A stretch of 11,860 bases of DNA from CAZFIM01 sp964519615 (GCA_964519615.1 CAZFIM010000069.1:1-11860); one strand, 5' to 3'; numbered from the stretch's first letter, positions 1-7,191 are shown. Translations and numbers: made by a program. Notes: generated by a model not told the origin, from the letters alone.

Positions 1-264
1 ATTTCAAATGTCCCGCTGGTTGCACTCTATCTGCCTATGATCACTGGGGCCGGCGCGGGTATTACCGGTATGCTGGCACTGGCTGCAGGAAGCACCATCG
101 CCGGTAATCTCACCATACTGGGAGCGGCCAGCAATATCATTATCATCCAGAACGCTGAAAAGAAGGGGGAAAGCTGCATTACCTTTCTCGAATTCGCCCG
201 CATAGGCATTCCTTTAACCGCAGTTCAGATAGCCATATTCTGGCTGTTTCTCTCAATATGGTAA
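1..264 (+). CDS. SLC13/ArsB-NhaD-type anion or cation transporter, C-terminal fragment
   Basis: The frame is open from base 1 to a TAA at 262-264, giving the last 87 residues of a membrane transporter whose start lies left of the window. A Gly/Ala-rich re-entrant-like stretch with NLTILGAASNIIIIQNAEKKG-type residues (about 40-60) is typical of the C-terminal half of the CitMHS/ArsB/SLC13 ion transporter superfamily, where the Asn-Leu-Thr and Gly-Ala-Ala-Ser-Asn turns line the substrate site. A final hydrophobic helix (about 68-86, ending FWLFLSIW) closes the protein. The substrate (dicarboxylate, sulfate, arsenite or Na+/H+) cannot be told from this fragment. No intrinsic terminator follows the stop. 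The family call is good; the specificity is open. Confidence 0.8.
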   Translation: MSNVPLVALYLPMITGAGAGITGMLALAAGSTIAGNLTILGAASNIIIIQNAEKKGESCITFLEFARIGIPLTAVQIAIFWLFLSIW

Positions 265-334
265 GAAAACCGCGGCACCACCGGAATATGCCTTATCAGT
301 AACCGGAAAAACTGCACTTTCTCCCGAAACTGTT

Positions 335-364
335 TTGATTCACATAGTCCAATACGGTTATACT
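335..364 (+). promoter_or_regulatory. Candidate sigma70 promoter for the ychF-like gene
   Basis: TTGATT (335-340) and TATACT (359-364) are separated by 18 bp in the 232-bp gap before the YchF-like gene. The predicted transcription start is near 371, giving a leader of about 125 nt. The rest of the gap (265-496) holds no gene, clear hairpin or repeat that I can see. Confidence 0.4.
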
Positions 365-496
365 TAGTATCGATTAGAGTATATGCATGCTCCGTATGCG
401 ACCTGCCTGAGATATCTATCCGGTAGTTTTTCTGATTATACGGGACTGGCAGTAGCATGAATGGGACTTGCGTTAAGACAACGGAGAGAAACAGAT

Positions 497-1579
497 ATGA
501 GTTTACGTTGCGGGCTGGTGGGACTGCCATCCAGCGGTAAAACAGTTATTTTTAATGCGATTACCGCTGCGGGAGTTTCCAGTTATAGCGGTTCTGAAAT
601 GAACAGAGCCGTAGTGACTATCCCGGACCAGCGTATCAACAGACTCGCTCAGATGTATAATCCCGGTAAAGTAATCCAGGCAACACTGGATGTGATCGAT
701 ATCCCCGGTTTAAAGATCAAAGGTCAAAAAGAAGGACACGGGTCCAAATTGTTAAGCAATATTAAAGATGTTGATGCTCTGCTGCACGTTGTACGCTGCT
801 TTGAAGATGTCAATATCCCTTTTGAACACGATAATATCGACCCCATCTGGGATGTAGAAGCTATGGACCTGGAACTCATGGCCGCAGACAGCACCACGCT
901 TGAAAACAAGCTCAGGCGTCTGGAGAAAATCGTCCGTTCCGGCGATAAGGATGCCGCACGGGAAGCATCAGACTGCGAGAAAGTCTATGAGTCTATTCAA
1001 AAAGGCATTCCCGCCCGTAAACAGGGGCTTTCTCCGCAAGAAAAGGAAAGCGTAAAGGAGTGCAATCTTGTTTCCTTGAAACCAGTCCTTTATATTGCCA
1101 ATATCAAATCACCGGATGAGCGCGATAATGAACATGTAGCCCAGCTTGCCCGCCTTGCTCATGCAGAAAATATGGATATGATAGCTATTTGCGGGAAAGA
1201 TGAGGCTGATATCAGCCAGCTTGACCCGGAGGAGCAAAAGGAATTTCTTCAGGAGCTGGGGCTGGAAGAATCATCTATGGAAAGACTGCTTCTGGCCGCA
1301 AATAGAATGCTGGGTGTAATAAACTTCTTTACCGTGGGCGAGGATGAAGTACACGCGTGGAGCTGTAAAAAGGGAGATAAAGCGCCCACTGCGGCAGGCA
1401 AGATCCATACCGATATGGAAAAAGGGTTTATCCGTATGGAAGTAATGAGCTATACGGACCTTATCGAATTAGGAAGCGAATCCGCTGTAGCCAGAGCCGG
1501 CAAGCAGCGGCTGGAAGGCCGGGACTACGAAGTTCAGGACGGCGATATCGTGGTTATCCGTTTTAACCGCAAAAGCTAG
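497..1579 (+). CDS. ychF: Divergent YchF/OLA1-type P-loop NTPase with C-terminal TGS domain
   Basis: A 360-residue protein, close to the usual 360-370 of YchF. YchF/OLA1 proteins are Obg-related NTPases that bind ribosomes and are linked to stress and translation control. Visible parts are the P-loop GLPSSGKT (9-16), a DIPG G3 motif (68-71), the highly conserved HVVRCFED block (97-104), a helical arm (about 125-190), and a near-canonical TGS/DUF933 end (about 276-358) with FFTVGEDEVHAW and AAGKIHTDMEKGFIR. The ATG at 497 is chosen because GGAGAG lies 8 nt upstream; an in-frame codon at 461 would add 12 residues not found in the family. Oddities: the canonical NVGKS is SSGKT, the YPFxTIEPN switch-I block is missing, and the ATP-specificity NxxE is NIKS (202-205). 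It may be a YchF paralogue rather than the orthologue. It stands alone between gaps. Confidence 0.85.
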   Translation: MSLRCGLVGLPSSGKTVIFNAITAAGVSSYSGSEMNRAVVTIPDQRINRLAQMYNPGKVIQATLDVIDIPGLKIKGQKEGHGSKLLSNIKDVDALLHVVRCFEDVNIPFEHDNIDPIWDVEAMDLELMAADSTTLENKLRRLEKIVRSGDKDAAREASDCEKVYESIQKGIPARKQGLSPQEKESVKECNLVSLKPVLYIANIKSPDERDNEHVAQLARLAHAENMDMIAICGKDEADISQLDPEEQKEFLQELGLEESSMERLLLAANRMLGVINFFTVGEDEVHAWSCKKGDKAPTAAGKIHTDMEKGFIRMEVMSYTDLIELGSESAVARAGKQRLEGRDYEVQDGDIVVIRFNRKS

Positions 1580-1726
1580 TTATAGAAAGGTATAAACATC
1601 TTTTGTAACTTAAGCTTCATCTGCTGTAATTTCACTACATCTCGATAATTTAATAGAGCCAAAAAGTAATAACAGAGTAAAAGGTCTTTCTTTTCTTCTC
1701 CATCAAAAAAAGCTGACAGAAACAGA

Positions 1727-1755
1727 TTGACAACCATGATAATAGTTAATAAAAT
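1727..1755 (+). promoter_or_regulatory. Sigma70 promoter of the marR-MATE operon
   Basis: A perfect TTGACA (1727-1732), 17-bp spacer and TAAAAT (1750-1755) match the consensus closely. The predicted transcription start near 1762 lies about 35 nt before the MarR start codon. The rest of the 217-bp gap (1580-1796) is AT-rich and shows no gene or convincing terminator for the preceding ychF. Confidence 0.65.
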
Positions 1756-1779
1756 ATACTGTCTATTTTGTATACTATT
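1741..1779 (+). promoter_or_regulatory. Interrupted palindrome over the -10 box, likely MarR operator
   Basis: A 39-bp dyad centred on 1760 has 15 of 19 positions matching between half-sites. Outer arms AATAGT (1741-1746) and ACTATT (1774-1779) frame AAAATA/TATTTT inner blocks. It covers the -10 hexamer and the predicted start point, where MarR-family regulators commonly bind to repress their own operon. AT-richness inflates chance symmetry. Confidence 0.45.
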
Positions 1780-1796
1780 TATGCAGGTGCTCTCGC

Positions 1797-2252
1797 TTGA
1801 AGGATGATATTCTCTATAAGGTTGCTCTGGACCTGTTTTCAATTCCACCTCTCATCCTCAGAAGTACACGAAAAAAGGTGATTAAGTCCACGCTTGCCGA
1901 TATGGAAGTGAATATGTCGCACCTGAACTTTGAGATTATCAAATTGCTCAAAGACGAAGGTACGCTGCATGCGGCGGAAATAGGCAAGCGGCTGCATATT
2001 GCCAAAGCGCAGATGACCAAGCTTATCGACAAGCTTGTAGAGATGAAGATAGTAGTCAGAGAAGCTGATAGCTGTGACCGGCGAATAACCAATATCAGCT
2101 TGAGCGCGTACGGCAAAAAGATAATGGAAGAGAATAGACAGAGAATAATCAAAGATATACGCGAAGCCATTGCCAATCTCAATGATGAGGATATCAATAG
2201 TATGTCGGTTTCACTAAGAAAGTTAAAGGCGATTCTCTCCAAACTTAACTGA
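1797..2252 (+). CDS. MarR-family winged-helix transcriptional regulator
   Basis: A 151-residue protein of standard MarR length. An N-terminal dimerisation helix (about 5-35) precedes a winged helix-turn-helix: LNFEIIKLL (43-51), a recognition helix around IAKAQMTKLIDKLVEMK (68-84), and a wing carrying the family DRR signature (94-96). The C-terminal helices (about 105-150) complete the dimer interface. The start is TTG at 1797: AGGTG lies at 1785-1789 with 7-nt spacing, and the first in-frame ATG, at residue 36, would remove the dimerisation helix. Its gene precedes a MATE exporter by 59 bp with no terminator between, so it most likely represses the pair in response to an exported compound, as MepR does for MepA. 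The ligand is unknown. Confidence 0.88.
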   Translation: MKDDILYKVALDLFSIPPLILRSTRKKVIKSTLADMEVNMSHLNFEIIKLLKDEGTLHAAEIGKRLHIAKAQMTKLIDKLVEMKIVVREADSCDRRITNISLSAYGKKIMEENRQRIIKDIREAIANLNDEDINSMSVSLRKLKAILSKLN

Positions 2253-2311
2253 CAAAATATCCGGTGCTTATACCACACGGACTACATACAAAAGGATTCT
2301 AGACACCTCAT

Positions 2312-3682
2312 ATGAGTAGAATAAACCAGCATATACTTGACGATGACCGCATTGGCCATCTACTGCTGAAACTATCGATACCTGCTTTTTTCGGCATGTT
2401 TGTCATGACGCTCTATAACGTCATAGATACCATATTTATAGGCCACTATGTCGGCACGCTGGGTATCGCAGGACTTTCCATTGTCTTCCCCATACAGATG
2501 CTGTCGATAGGCATCGGGCAATTGGTAGGCATGGGCGGTGCATCGCTGATCTCCAGATTGATCGGAGCAGGGGACAAAGCCCGGGCAGAACGGGTGCTGG
2601 GCAATGCGGTCACCATCGGCCTTATACTCTCGACATTAATAATGATAATAGGAGTTTCCGATGCTGATTTCTGGCTCAGGCTGCTGGGGGCATCGGAGAC
2701 TATACTTCCATATGCCATGGATTATATGATCCTTATACTTATCAGCCTTATTTTTCAGACATTTGCCATGACTCTAAACAATCTGATCCGCGCTGAAGGA
2801 AACGCACGGATACCAATGATCGGAATGATCACAGGAGCATTATCAAATATTATTCTGGATGCCGTCTTTATCATACCGCTGAATATGGGTATCAAAGGAG
2901 CAGCGCTGGCAACCTTGCTGGCGCAGGTTCTGGTCGTTATATATGAGCTAAGGTACTATATTTCCCGCAGCAGTTTTCTCCGTCTTCATTCGAAAAACCT
3001 GCTTCTCAATACCTCAATCGTACGCAACATTTTTTCAATAGGTATCGCATCATTCGCCCACATGATGGCAGGAAGCCTTTCTGCTGCTCTGGTCAACAGA
3101 GTTCTTGTTTCCACCGGAGGTGATATCTCAGTATCGGCATTCGGTGTAATGAACCGTATTCTCATGTTTGCCATCATGCCCGGAATTGTCATCGGTCAGG
3201 GTTTGCAGCCGATACTTGGATTCAACTACGGTGCAAAACGCTATGACCGGGCGCTTAAATCCATAAAGGTTGCCATGACCGCAGCTTCCATCTGCTCAAT
3301 AATTGTATTTGTGCTTATCTACTTCATACCGGAACCTTTTATTATGATCTTCACACCGGACAGCGAGCTTATTGAGCAGAGCGCTTATGCGGCAAAACGG
3401 ATGTGTCTTGGCATCTACTTGATAGGTTTTATGATGGTCGGTTCAGTTTCCTTCCAATCCATCGGCAAAGCGGTGGAATCCTTTATCACATCCGTATCCC
3501 GTCCTGCGCTGTTCATGATCCCTGCAATTTTCATTCTGCCTCTCTTCTGGCAGATTGACGGAGTATGGCTGTCGTTTCCCGTCTCAGATTGGCTTGCTTC
3601 CCTTTTGACACTCGCTTTATTTATTCCACAAATACGGGAACTCCGCAAGCTCAGAGAAAATGAGAATACCCGATTTCGTTGA
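2312..3682 (+). CDS. MATE-family multidrug/cation antiporter (MepA-like)
   Basis: A 456-residue, roughly twelve-helix inner-membrane protein of normal MATE length. Two related halves are visible: residues about 15-215, with PAFFGMFVMTLYNVIDTIFIGHY and GQLVGMGGASLISRLIGAGD, and about 240-445, with the repeat-2 counterpart FGVMNRILMFAIMPGIVIGQGLQPILGFNYGA. The pattern resembles the MepA/DinF-like branch, which exports cationic drugs and dyes using an Na+ or H+ gradient. The ATG at 2312 starts just before the conserved amphipathic lead (HILDDDRIGHLLLKLSIPAF), but the nearest purine-rich site (AAAGGA, 2291-2296) is about 15 nt away, so initiation may be weak or coupled to the MarR gene. Its TGA (3680-3682) lies inside the next promoter. 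The substrate cannot be predicted. Confidence 0.93.
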   Translation: MSRINQHILDDDRIGHLLLKLSIPAFFGMFVMTLYNVIDTIFIGHYVGTLGIAGLSIVFPIQMLSIGIGQLVGMGGASLISRLIGAGDKARAERVLGNAVTIGLILSTLIMIIGVSDADFWLRLLGASETILPYAMDYMILILISLIFQTFAMTLNNLIRAEGNARIPMIGMITGALSNIILDAVFIIPLNMGIKGAALATLLAQVLVVIYELRYYISRSSFLRLHSKNLLLNTSIVRNIFSIGIASFAHMMAGSLSAALVNRVLVSTGGDISVSAFGVMNRILMFAIMPGIVIGQGLQPILGFNYGAKRYDRALKSIKVAMTAASICSIIVFVLIYFIPEPFIMIFTPDSELIEQSAYAAKRMCLGIYLIGFMMVGSVSFQSIGKAVESFITSVSRPALFMIPAIFILPLFWQIDGVWLSFPVSDWLASLLTLALFIPQIRELRKLRENENTRFR

Positions 3683-3707
3683 AAAATAAACGAAGCTCAG
3701 CTAAAAT
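3679..3707 (+). promoter_or_regulatory. Promoter of the fluC leader, overlapping the MATE stop codon
   Basis: TTGAAA (3679-3684), a 17-bp spacer and TAAAAT (3702-3707) give 5/6 matches at each box with ideal spacing. The -35 box contains the MATE stop codon. The predicted start near 3713-3715 leaves about 118 nt before the proposed FluC start, making room for a leader with a terminator. Confidence 0.6.
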
Positions 3708-3712
3708 AGGCA

Positions 3713-3799
3713 GCAGTGAAGCTGCTGAAGACGGTCTAACACCCTCTCAGGGAAAAGCTTATAGCTTCTGCCGGATTCGTATCCGGAGGGAGCTTTTTT
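3713..3799 (+). ncRNA. Attenuator-type leader RNA upstream of fluC (candidate riboswitch of unassigned class)
   Basis: From the predicted transcription start to the U-tract there are about 85 nt with clear on/off geometry. GAAGCT (3718-3723) can pair with AGCTTC (3763-3768), which is also the base of the 5' arm of the downstream terminator, so the two folds exclude each other. Between them are a small CCCT-CTC-AGGG hairpin (3742-3752) and conserved-looking single-stranded stretches. If transcription came from further upstream, GGCAG (3709-3713) would lengthen this antiterminator by pairing with CTGCC (3768-3772). Fluoride channels are commonly controlled by fluoride riboswitches, but I do not see that aptamer's GGnGAUG core. 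The ligand is therefore open. Confidence 0.5.
3763..3799 (+). terminator. Intrinsic terminator inside the fluC leader
   Basis: Arms 3763-3776 and 3781-3794 form a 14-position stem with one mismatch and two G-U pairs. The top is a perfect CCGGAT/ATCCGG around a TCGT loop, and the stem is followed directly by six T residues (3794-3799). It lies between a promoter and the fluC reading frame, so it either ends MATE transcripts or attenuates fluC. Confidence 0.8.
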
Positions 3800-3831
3800 A
3801 TTGGGCGCCAACTGCCCAACGGGAGCACACG

Positions 3832-4221
3832 ATACACGAGATTATCTATATAGCCCTTGCCGGGGCGCTGGGTACAGTGAGCCGGTTCGGATTGACGCAA
3901 GCCGCTTACCGCATCATGGGTACCGGATTTCCCTACGGGACGCTGCTGGTCAATACACTCGGTTCCATGCTGATAGGCTATCTGATGCAGGTGGGATTCG
4001 CCGGCGATATAATACCGCGGTCATTACGGCTGGCTGTTACCGTAGGTTTTCTGGGAGCGTTTACCACTTTCTCTACATTCAGCTATGAAACCGCGGGATA
4101 TATTCAGAATGGCCAGTGGACTTCAGCTCTGGCAAACATAGCTACCAACATGGGGCTGAGCATTCTGGCAACTATTGCAGGTCTGGTGTTGGGACGCATC
4201 ACCATAGGAAATGCCGGATAA
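3832..4221 (+). CDS. crcB: FluC/CrcB fluoride ion channel, probable ATA start
   Basis: FluC forms dual-topology dimers in the inner membrane that let toxic fluoride leave the cell. The sequence shows the N-terminal Gly-rich helix (GALGTVSRFG), FPYGTLLVNTLGS with the pore asparagine, and GFLGAFTTFSTFSYE with the Na+ site and Phe box, in four membrane helices. The frame is open back to a TTG at 3679, but that would place 51 unrelated residues, encoded by the leader and terminator, ahead of the domain. No ATG, GTG or TTG occurs in frame after 3681 before the core. An ATA at 3832, 6 nt after GGGAG (3821-3825), gives 129 residues. Numbered from it, Asn41, Phe80 and Phe83 coincide with the positions I recall for characterised FluC-Ec2. 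The function is secure; the start is inferred. Confidence 0.85.
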   Translation: MHEIIYIALAGALGTVSRFGLTQAAYRIMGTGFPYGTLLVNTLGSMLIGYLMQVGFAGDIIPRSLRLAVTVGFLGAFTTFSTFSYETAGYIQNGQWTSALANIATNMGLSILATIAGLVLGRITIGNAG

Positions 4222-4299
4222 CTCAGATACATATTTCGACGAACCGTTTCTCCGGTTTATCCTGAAAATTCATAACGGACGGCTTTGCTGGGTTTGTAA

Positions 4300-4770
4300 T
4301 CACTGTCGCTTATACGTGGTAAATTTACGCCAGCAGATGAGGCTCGTTCTCTGCCAGCCTCTGGAGGCATAGAACCTCAGTGCGGATTCGTTACCCGAAT
4401 CCGCCAAAAGGTGCAACCTGCTGAGTTTATTTTTCACCGCCCATCTTTCAGCGGCCGCAAGCAATTTGCGCCCTATCCCCTGCCCCCTGAACTTTTCATG
4501 TACTATCATGTCTTCCAGTAAACCGCAGAGGCCTCCCTCCGCTGTAGAAATAACCGTTTGCACGCTGCACATTCCCACAATCCGGTTATCCCTTTCCACA
4601 ACCAGAATAACCGCGTCCGGCTGTTTTAAAAGCCTCCTCAGTCCGGCCTGCTGTTTAACTCTGTTGAAGGAGAAATCCTTTTCAATGGTAAATAAATCCT
4701 TCAACAGCGTTAACATTGCCTTCATATCATCGGCACGTGCGGAACGCACATAATAAATAGTATTCGACAC
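4300..4770 (-). CDS. GNAT-family N-acetyltransferase
   Basis: A 156-residue single-domain GNAT protein. It carries the acetyl-CoA pyrophosphate-binding motif RGQGIG (about 95-100) after the beta-4 strand LLEDMIVHEKF, and the C-terminal ALRFYASRGW signature (about 130-139) typical of the fold. GNAT enzymes move an acetyl group from acetyl-CoA to an amine on a small molecule or protein; nothing here identifies the acceptor. I chose the GTG at 4768-4770, which sits just before the first beta strand (NTIYYVRSARADD). An upstream TTG at 4839 would add 23 Trp/Cys-rich residues outside the fold. The gene is convergent with fluC, with 78 bp between the stops. The only hairpin there (4242-4257) is weak. 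Confidence 0.82.
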   Translation of the reverse strand: MSNTIYYVRSARADDMKAMLTLLKDLFTIEKDFSFNRVKQQAGLRRLLKQPDAVILVVERDNRIVGMCSVQTVISTAEGGLCGLLEDMIVHEKFRGQGIGRKLLAAAERWAVKNKLSRLHLLADSGNESALRFYASRGWQRTSLICWRKFTTYKRQ

Positions 4771-4852
4771 AACGCCCCAATCAGAGTAACAAACAGGCCG
4801 CTGCCAACCCCAGCAGGCCTGAACTACAGACAATCTCAAGCTAACAGTCGCA

Positions 4853-4892
4853 TTATTGAATTATCGCTGCGCGTCTGCCGCGCTCTCAATAA
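4853..4892. repeat. Nested inverted repeats upstream of the GNAT gene
   Basis: Outer arms TTATTGA (4853-4859) and TCAATAA (4886-4892) are perfectly complementary. They enclose a perfect GCGCG-TCTGC-CGCGC hairpin (4869-4883). No T-tract follows on either strand, so it is not a normal terminator. It could be an operator or a structured leader of the GNAT gene. No good promoter is visible between it and the next terminator. Confidence 0.4.
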
Positions 4893-4980
4893 CGGTATCA
4901 TGCGAATATTTCAGGTATATTACATTTTTATAATAATTTGGAATAAAAGGCACACAGGTCGCTATTCTTTAATCATGGGG

Positions 4981-5020
4981 AAAATGCTGCAGTTAAGAAA
5001 ACGAGAAGATAACTGCAGCA
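4981..5020 (-). terminator. Intrinsic terminator of the ablA-ablB fusion gene
   Basis: Perfect 11-bp arms (4985-4995 and 5010-5020, each containing CTGCAG) flank a 14-nt loop. On the minus strand they are followed by TTTT (4984-4981). The structure begins 5 nt after the stop codon of the minus-strand gene, so it should end that transcript before the GNAT gene. Confidence 0.75.
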
Positions 5021-5025
5021 ACAGA

Positions 5026-7191
5026 CTATTGCAACTGCTTATACCAGATATTCATGTGTTCTATATGTCCGCTGATACAGGTATTATTTATCAGTCTGCC
5101 TGCGAATTCATAGCCCATTTTGGCAAATACACCGTTCATTCCATAGGAGACTGCCCGCGCCGATGTATAGCTGGTAATAAAGCCTTTTCCCTGCATCTGC
5201 TGCTCCATTATGTCAAGCAAAAAGGAGGCGATACCTTTACCTTGATGAGAAGGAAGCGTCGCAAAATCAGTCATTTCTGCATATTGATGCTGCGGATATT
5301 GTTCTGCGGAAGCAACCGCAATCAGCCGGCCATTATACCAGGCACCAAAATAGCTTACGTTTTCATTCATAGTTCTGATCAGGTATTCAGGATTATCGAC
5401 AGGAAATGGATAGGTAAGAAAAACGTCTTTATATATTTCCGCCATAGTCCCGGCATCTTCAGGTGTACATAATCTGATTGAATATGCGCCCGGTTCACCA
5501 ATACCGTTACGCTGCTGCTTTTTCGCCTGCGCTTTCTTTAATACGTCTTTCAAAAGGCTGACATTGGTCTCTACAGCTCTTTTTTCATCCAGAAACTTGC
5601 CCACGAAAAGGCCGTCCTCTTTGCCATTATAGAACTCCGGTATGACCGCTTCTATTCCATATCCGTTATCGAGAAACAGCTTTTGCATCGAAGCCGGAAC
5701 CTTGGCAGAAATTTTTCCGTATTTTTCCCTCGCTGCCATATGGTCGAGCATCTCCAGAATGTCCGGGGCATCTTCAGGATTAAGATCCATAACATAGATA
5801 CGGTCATTATTCTTGCCGTGTTGTATTTGCGATTTTCCTATTAATACCTGTTGATCGTAATCATTCAGACGCCGCTCAATCCTCACATTATCCTCTGGAA
5901 TGAGAGTATTGGTTTCTTCATAATCTGAAAGAAGCTGCGCGATACCGACCACCTTATTTTCAGAAGCACCGGTAAGCTCAAGGTCCAGCCGGCAAGTTGC
6001 ACATTTACCATCACAAACCTGGGTGTGATAGTCACGCGGTTCATGATATGTCGTGATAATGCCCTCGTAATTTCTTAACACCACCTTTTGCGGCGCTGAC
6101 GAGATGACATAGGTAGGCATAACGGGTATTTTACCCCCACCACCGGGAGCATCGATCACATAAGTGGGCACCGCAAAACCGCTGGTATGGCCAATCATAT
6201 TCTCCATTATCTCGATACCTTTACTCACCGATGTGCGAAAATGGCTCAGTCCTTCTGAAAGGTCGCACTGATATAGATAGTATGGACGTACCCGGTTTTT
6301 TACCAGTTTGTGCATAAGCGTCTTTATTATTCGCGGGCAATCATTTACGCCGGCCAGCAGAACAGTCTGATTACCCAGAGGTATACCGGCATCAGCTAGC
6401 GTGGCAAGCGCCTTTTGTGATCTCTCCGTTATCTCGCGCGGATGATTGAAATGCGTATTAATCCACACCGGATGATGCTTTTTAAGTACGTTCACAAGGT
6501 CCGGGGTAATTCTCTGCGGCAACACTACCGGCGTACGAGTACCTATCCGGATAACTTCGACATGGGGAATTATCTCGATTTCACCAAGTATCCAGTCAAG
6601 AAAGTCATCAGAGAGAAGAAAAGGATCTCCGCCTGAAAGCAGTACATCACGTATAGCCGGCGTGCTCTTAATATAATCGATACCTTCCGCAAGATCGTCT
6701 CTAGTGAGTATCTGGTCGATGTCACCAACTTTACGCTTGCGTGTACAGTGGCGGCAGTACATAGCACATGTATTGGAAATATGGAAAAGGACTCTGTCAG
6801 GATATCGATGCGTAACACAGGCTGCAGGATTGTCTTTGTCTTCTTCCAGCGGATCCGACATATCATAGTTTTCCAGATTCAGCTCCGCAATTGACGGAAC
6901 ACTCTGAAGAAATATAGGATCATTTTCATAGTTATCTGAATCTATCAAAGAGAGATAATAGGGAGTAATACGCATCGGAAAACGTTCCAGAGTCTGTTCC
7001 AACTGGCTGATCTTCTCTTTGCCCAGGTCTATTCCCAGAAGGTGTTCAAGCGCAGGAATAGAAGTGACTGTATGTCGAATATGCCAGTGCCAGTTGTTCC
7101 ATTGTTCCAGAGTAAAATCGGGATCTACTCTGCTGGCAACTGCTGCCTGATCATCCTGCAGAGCAGACTGGCTGTTGTTTTCTATTGTCAT
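5026..7191 (-). CDS. Bifunctional lysine 2,3-aminomutase / beta-lysine N6-acetyltransferase (AblA-AblB fusion)
   Basis: A 721-residue protein that appears to join both steps of N-epsilon-acetyl-beta-lysine synthesis, a compatible solute made under salt stress. Residues 1 to about 410 are a KamA-type radical SAM aminomutase with the [4Fe-4S] cysteines CAMYCRHC (142, 146, 149), the PLP lysine in PGGGGK (354), and acidic residues in GVND (284) and IDAPGG (347) matching those that hold the lysine side chain in known lysine 2,3-aminomutase. A Cys-rich end of that domain (393, 397, 400) may bind zinc. Residues about 440-540 match the AblB N-terminal part (RIYVMDL, AKVPAS, FYNGKEDG). A GNAT domain follows (about 570-718) with QGKGIA (650-655). 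ATG 7191 is preferred over 7197 because AAGGAG then lies 7 nt upstream. It is monocistronic between its own promoter and terminator. Confidence 0.93.
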   Translation of the reverse strand: MTIENNSQSALQDDQAAVASRVDPDFTLEQWNNWHWHIRHTVTSIPALEHLLGIDLGKEKISQLEQTLERFPMRITPYYLSLIDSDNYENDPIFLQSVPSIAELNLENYDMSDPLEEDKDNPAACVTHRYPDRVLFHISNTCAMYCRHCTRKRKVGDIDQILTRDDLAEGIDYIKSTPAIRDVLLSGGDPFLLSDDFLDWILGEIEIIPHVEVIRIGTRTPVVLPQRITPDLVNVLKKHHPVWINTHFNHPREITERSQKALATLADAGIPLGNQTVLLAGVNDCPRIIKTLMHKLVKNRVRPYYLYQCDLSEGLSHFRTSVSKGIEIMENMIGHTSGFAVPTYVIDAPGGGGKIPVMPTYVISSAPQKVVLRNYEGIITTYHEPRDYHTQVCDGKCATCRLDLELTGASENKVVGIAQLLSDYEETNTLIPEDNVRIERRLNDYDQQVLIGKSQIQHGKNNDRIYVMDLNPEDAPDILEMLDHMAAREKYGKISAKVPASMQKLFLDNGYGIEAVIPEFYNGKEDGLFVGKFLDEKRAVETNVSLLKDVLKKAQAKKQQRNGIGEPGAYSIRLCTPEDAGTMAEIYKDVFLTYPFPVDNPEYLIRTMNENVSYFGAWYNGRLIAVASAEQYPQHQYAEMTDFATLPSHQGKGIASFLLDIMEQQMQGKGFITSYTSARAVSYGMNGVFAKMGYEFAGRLINNTCISGHIEHMNIWYKQLQ

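Noticed and set aside
225..530. A 101-codon minus-strand frame covering the gap before ychF
   Set aside because: It overlaps the transporter and ychF ends and the candidate promoter, and its protein resembles no family.
3700..3762. A standard fluoride riboswitch, expected from the fluC context
   Set aside because: The GGnGAUG core, the AACCGCC-type segment and the GCUGAUG segment of that class are not visible, so I report only an unassigned leader.
3801..4088. A 95-codon frame starting with TTG at 3801
   Set aside because: It is out of frame with the clear FluC protein over the same bases and has no family resemblance.
4242..4257. Hairpin AACCG-TTTCTC-CGGTT after fluC as a terminator
   Set aside because: Only 5 bp of stem and three T residues follow; too weak to call.
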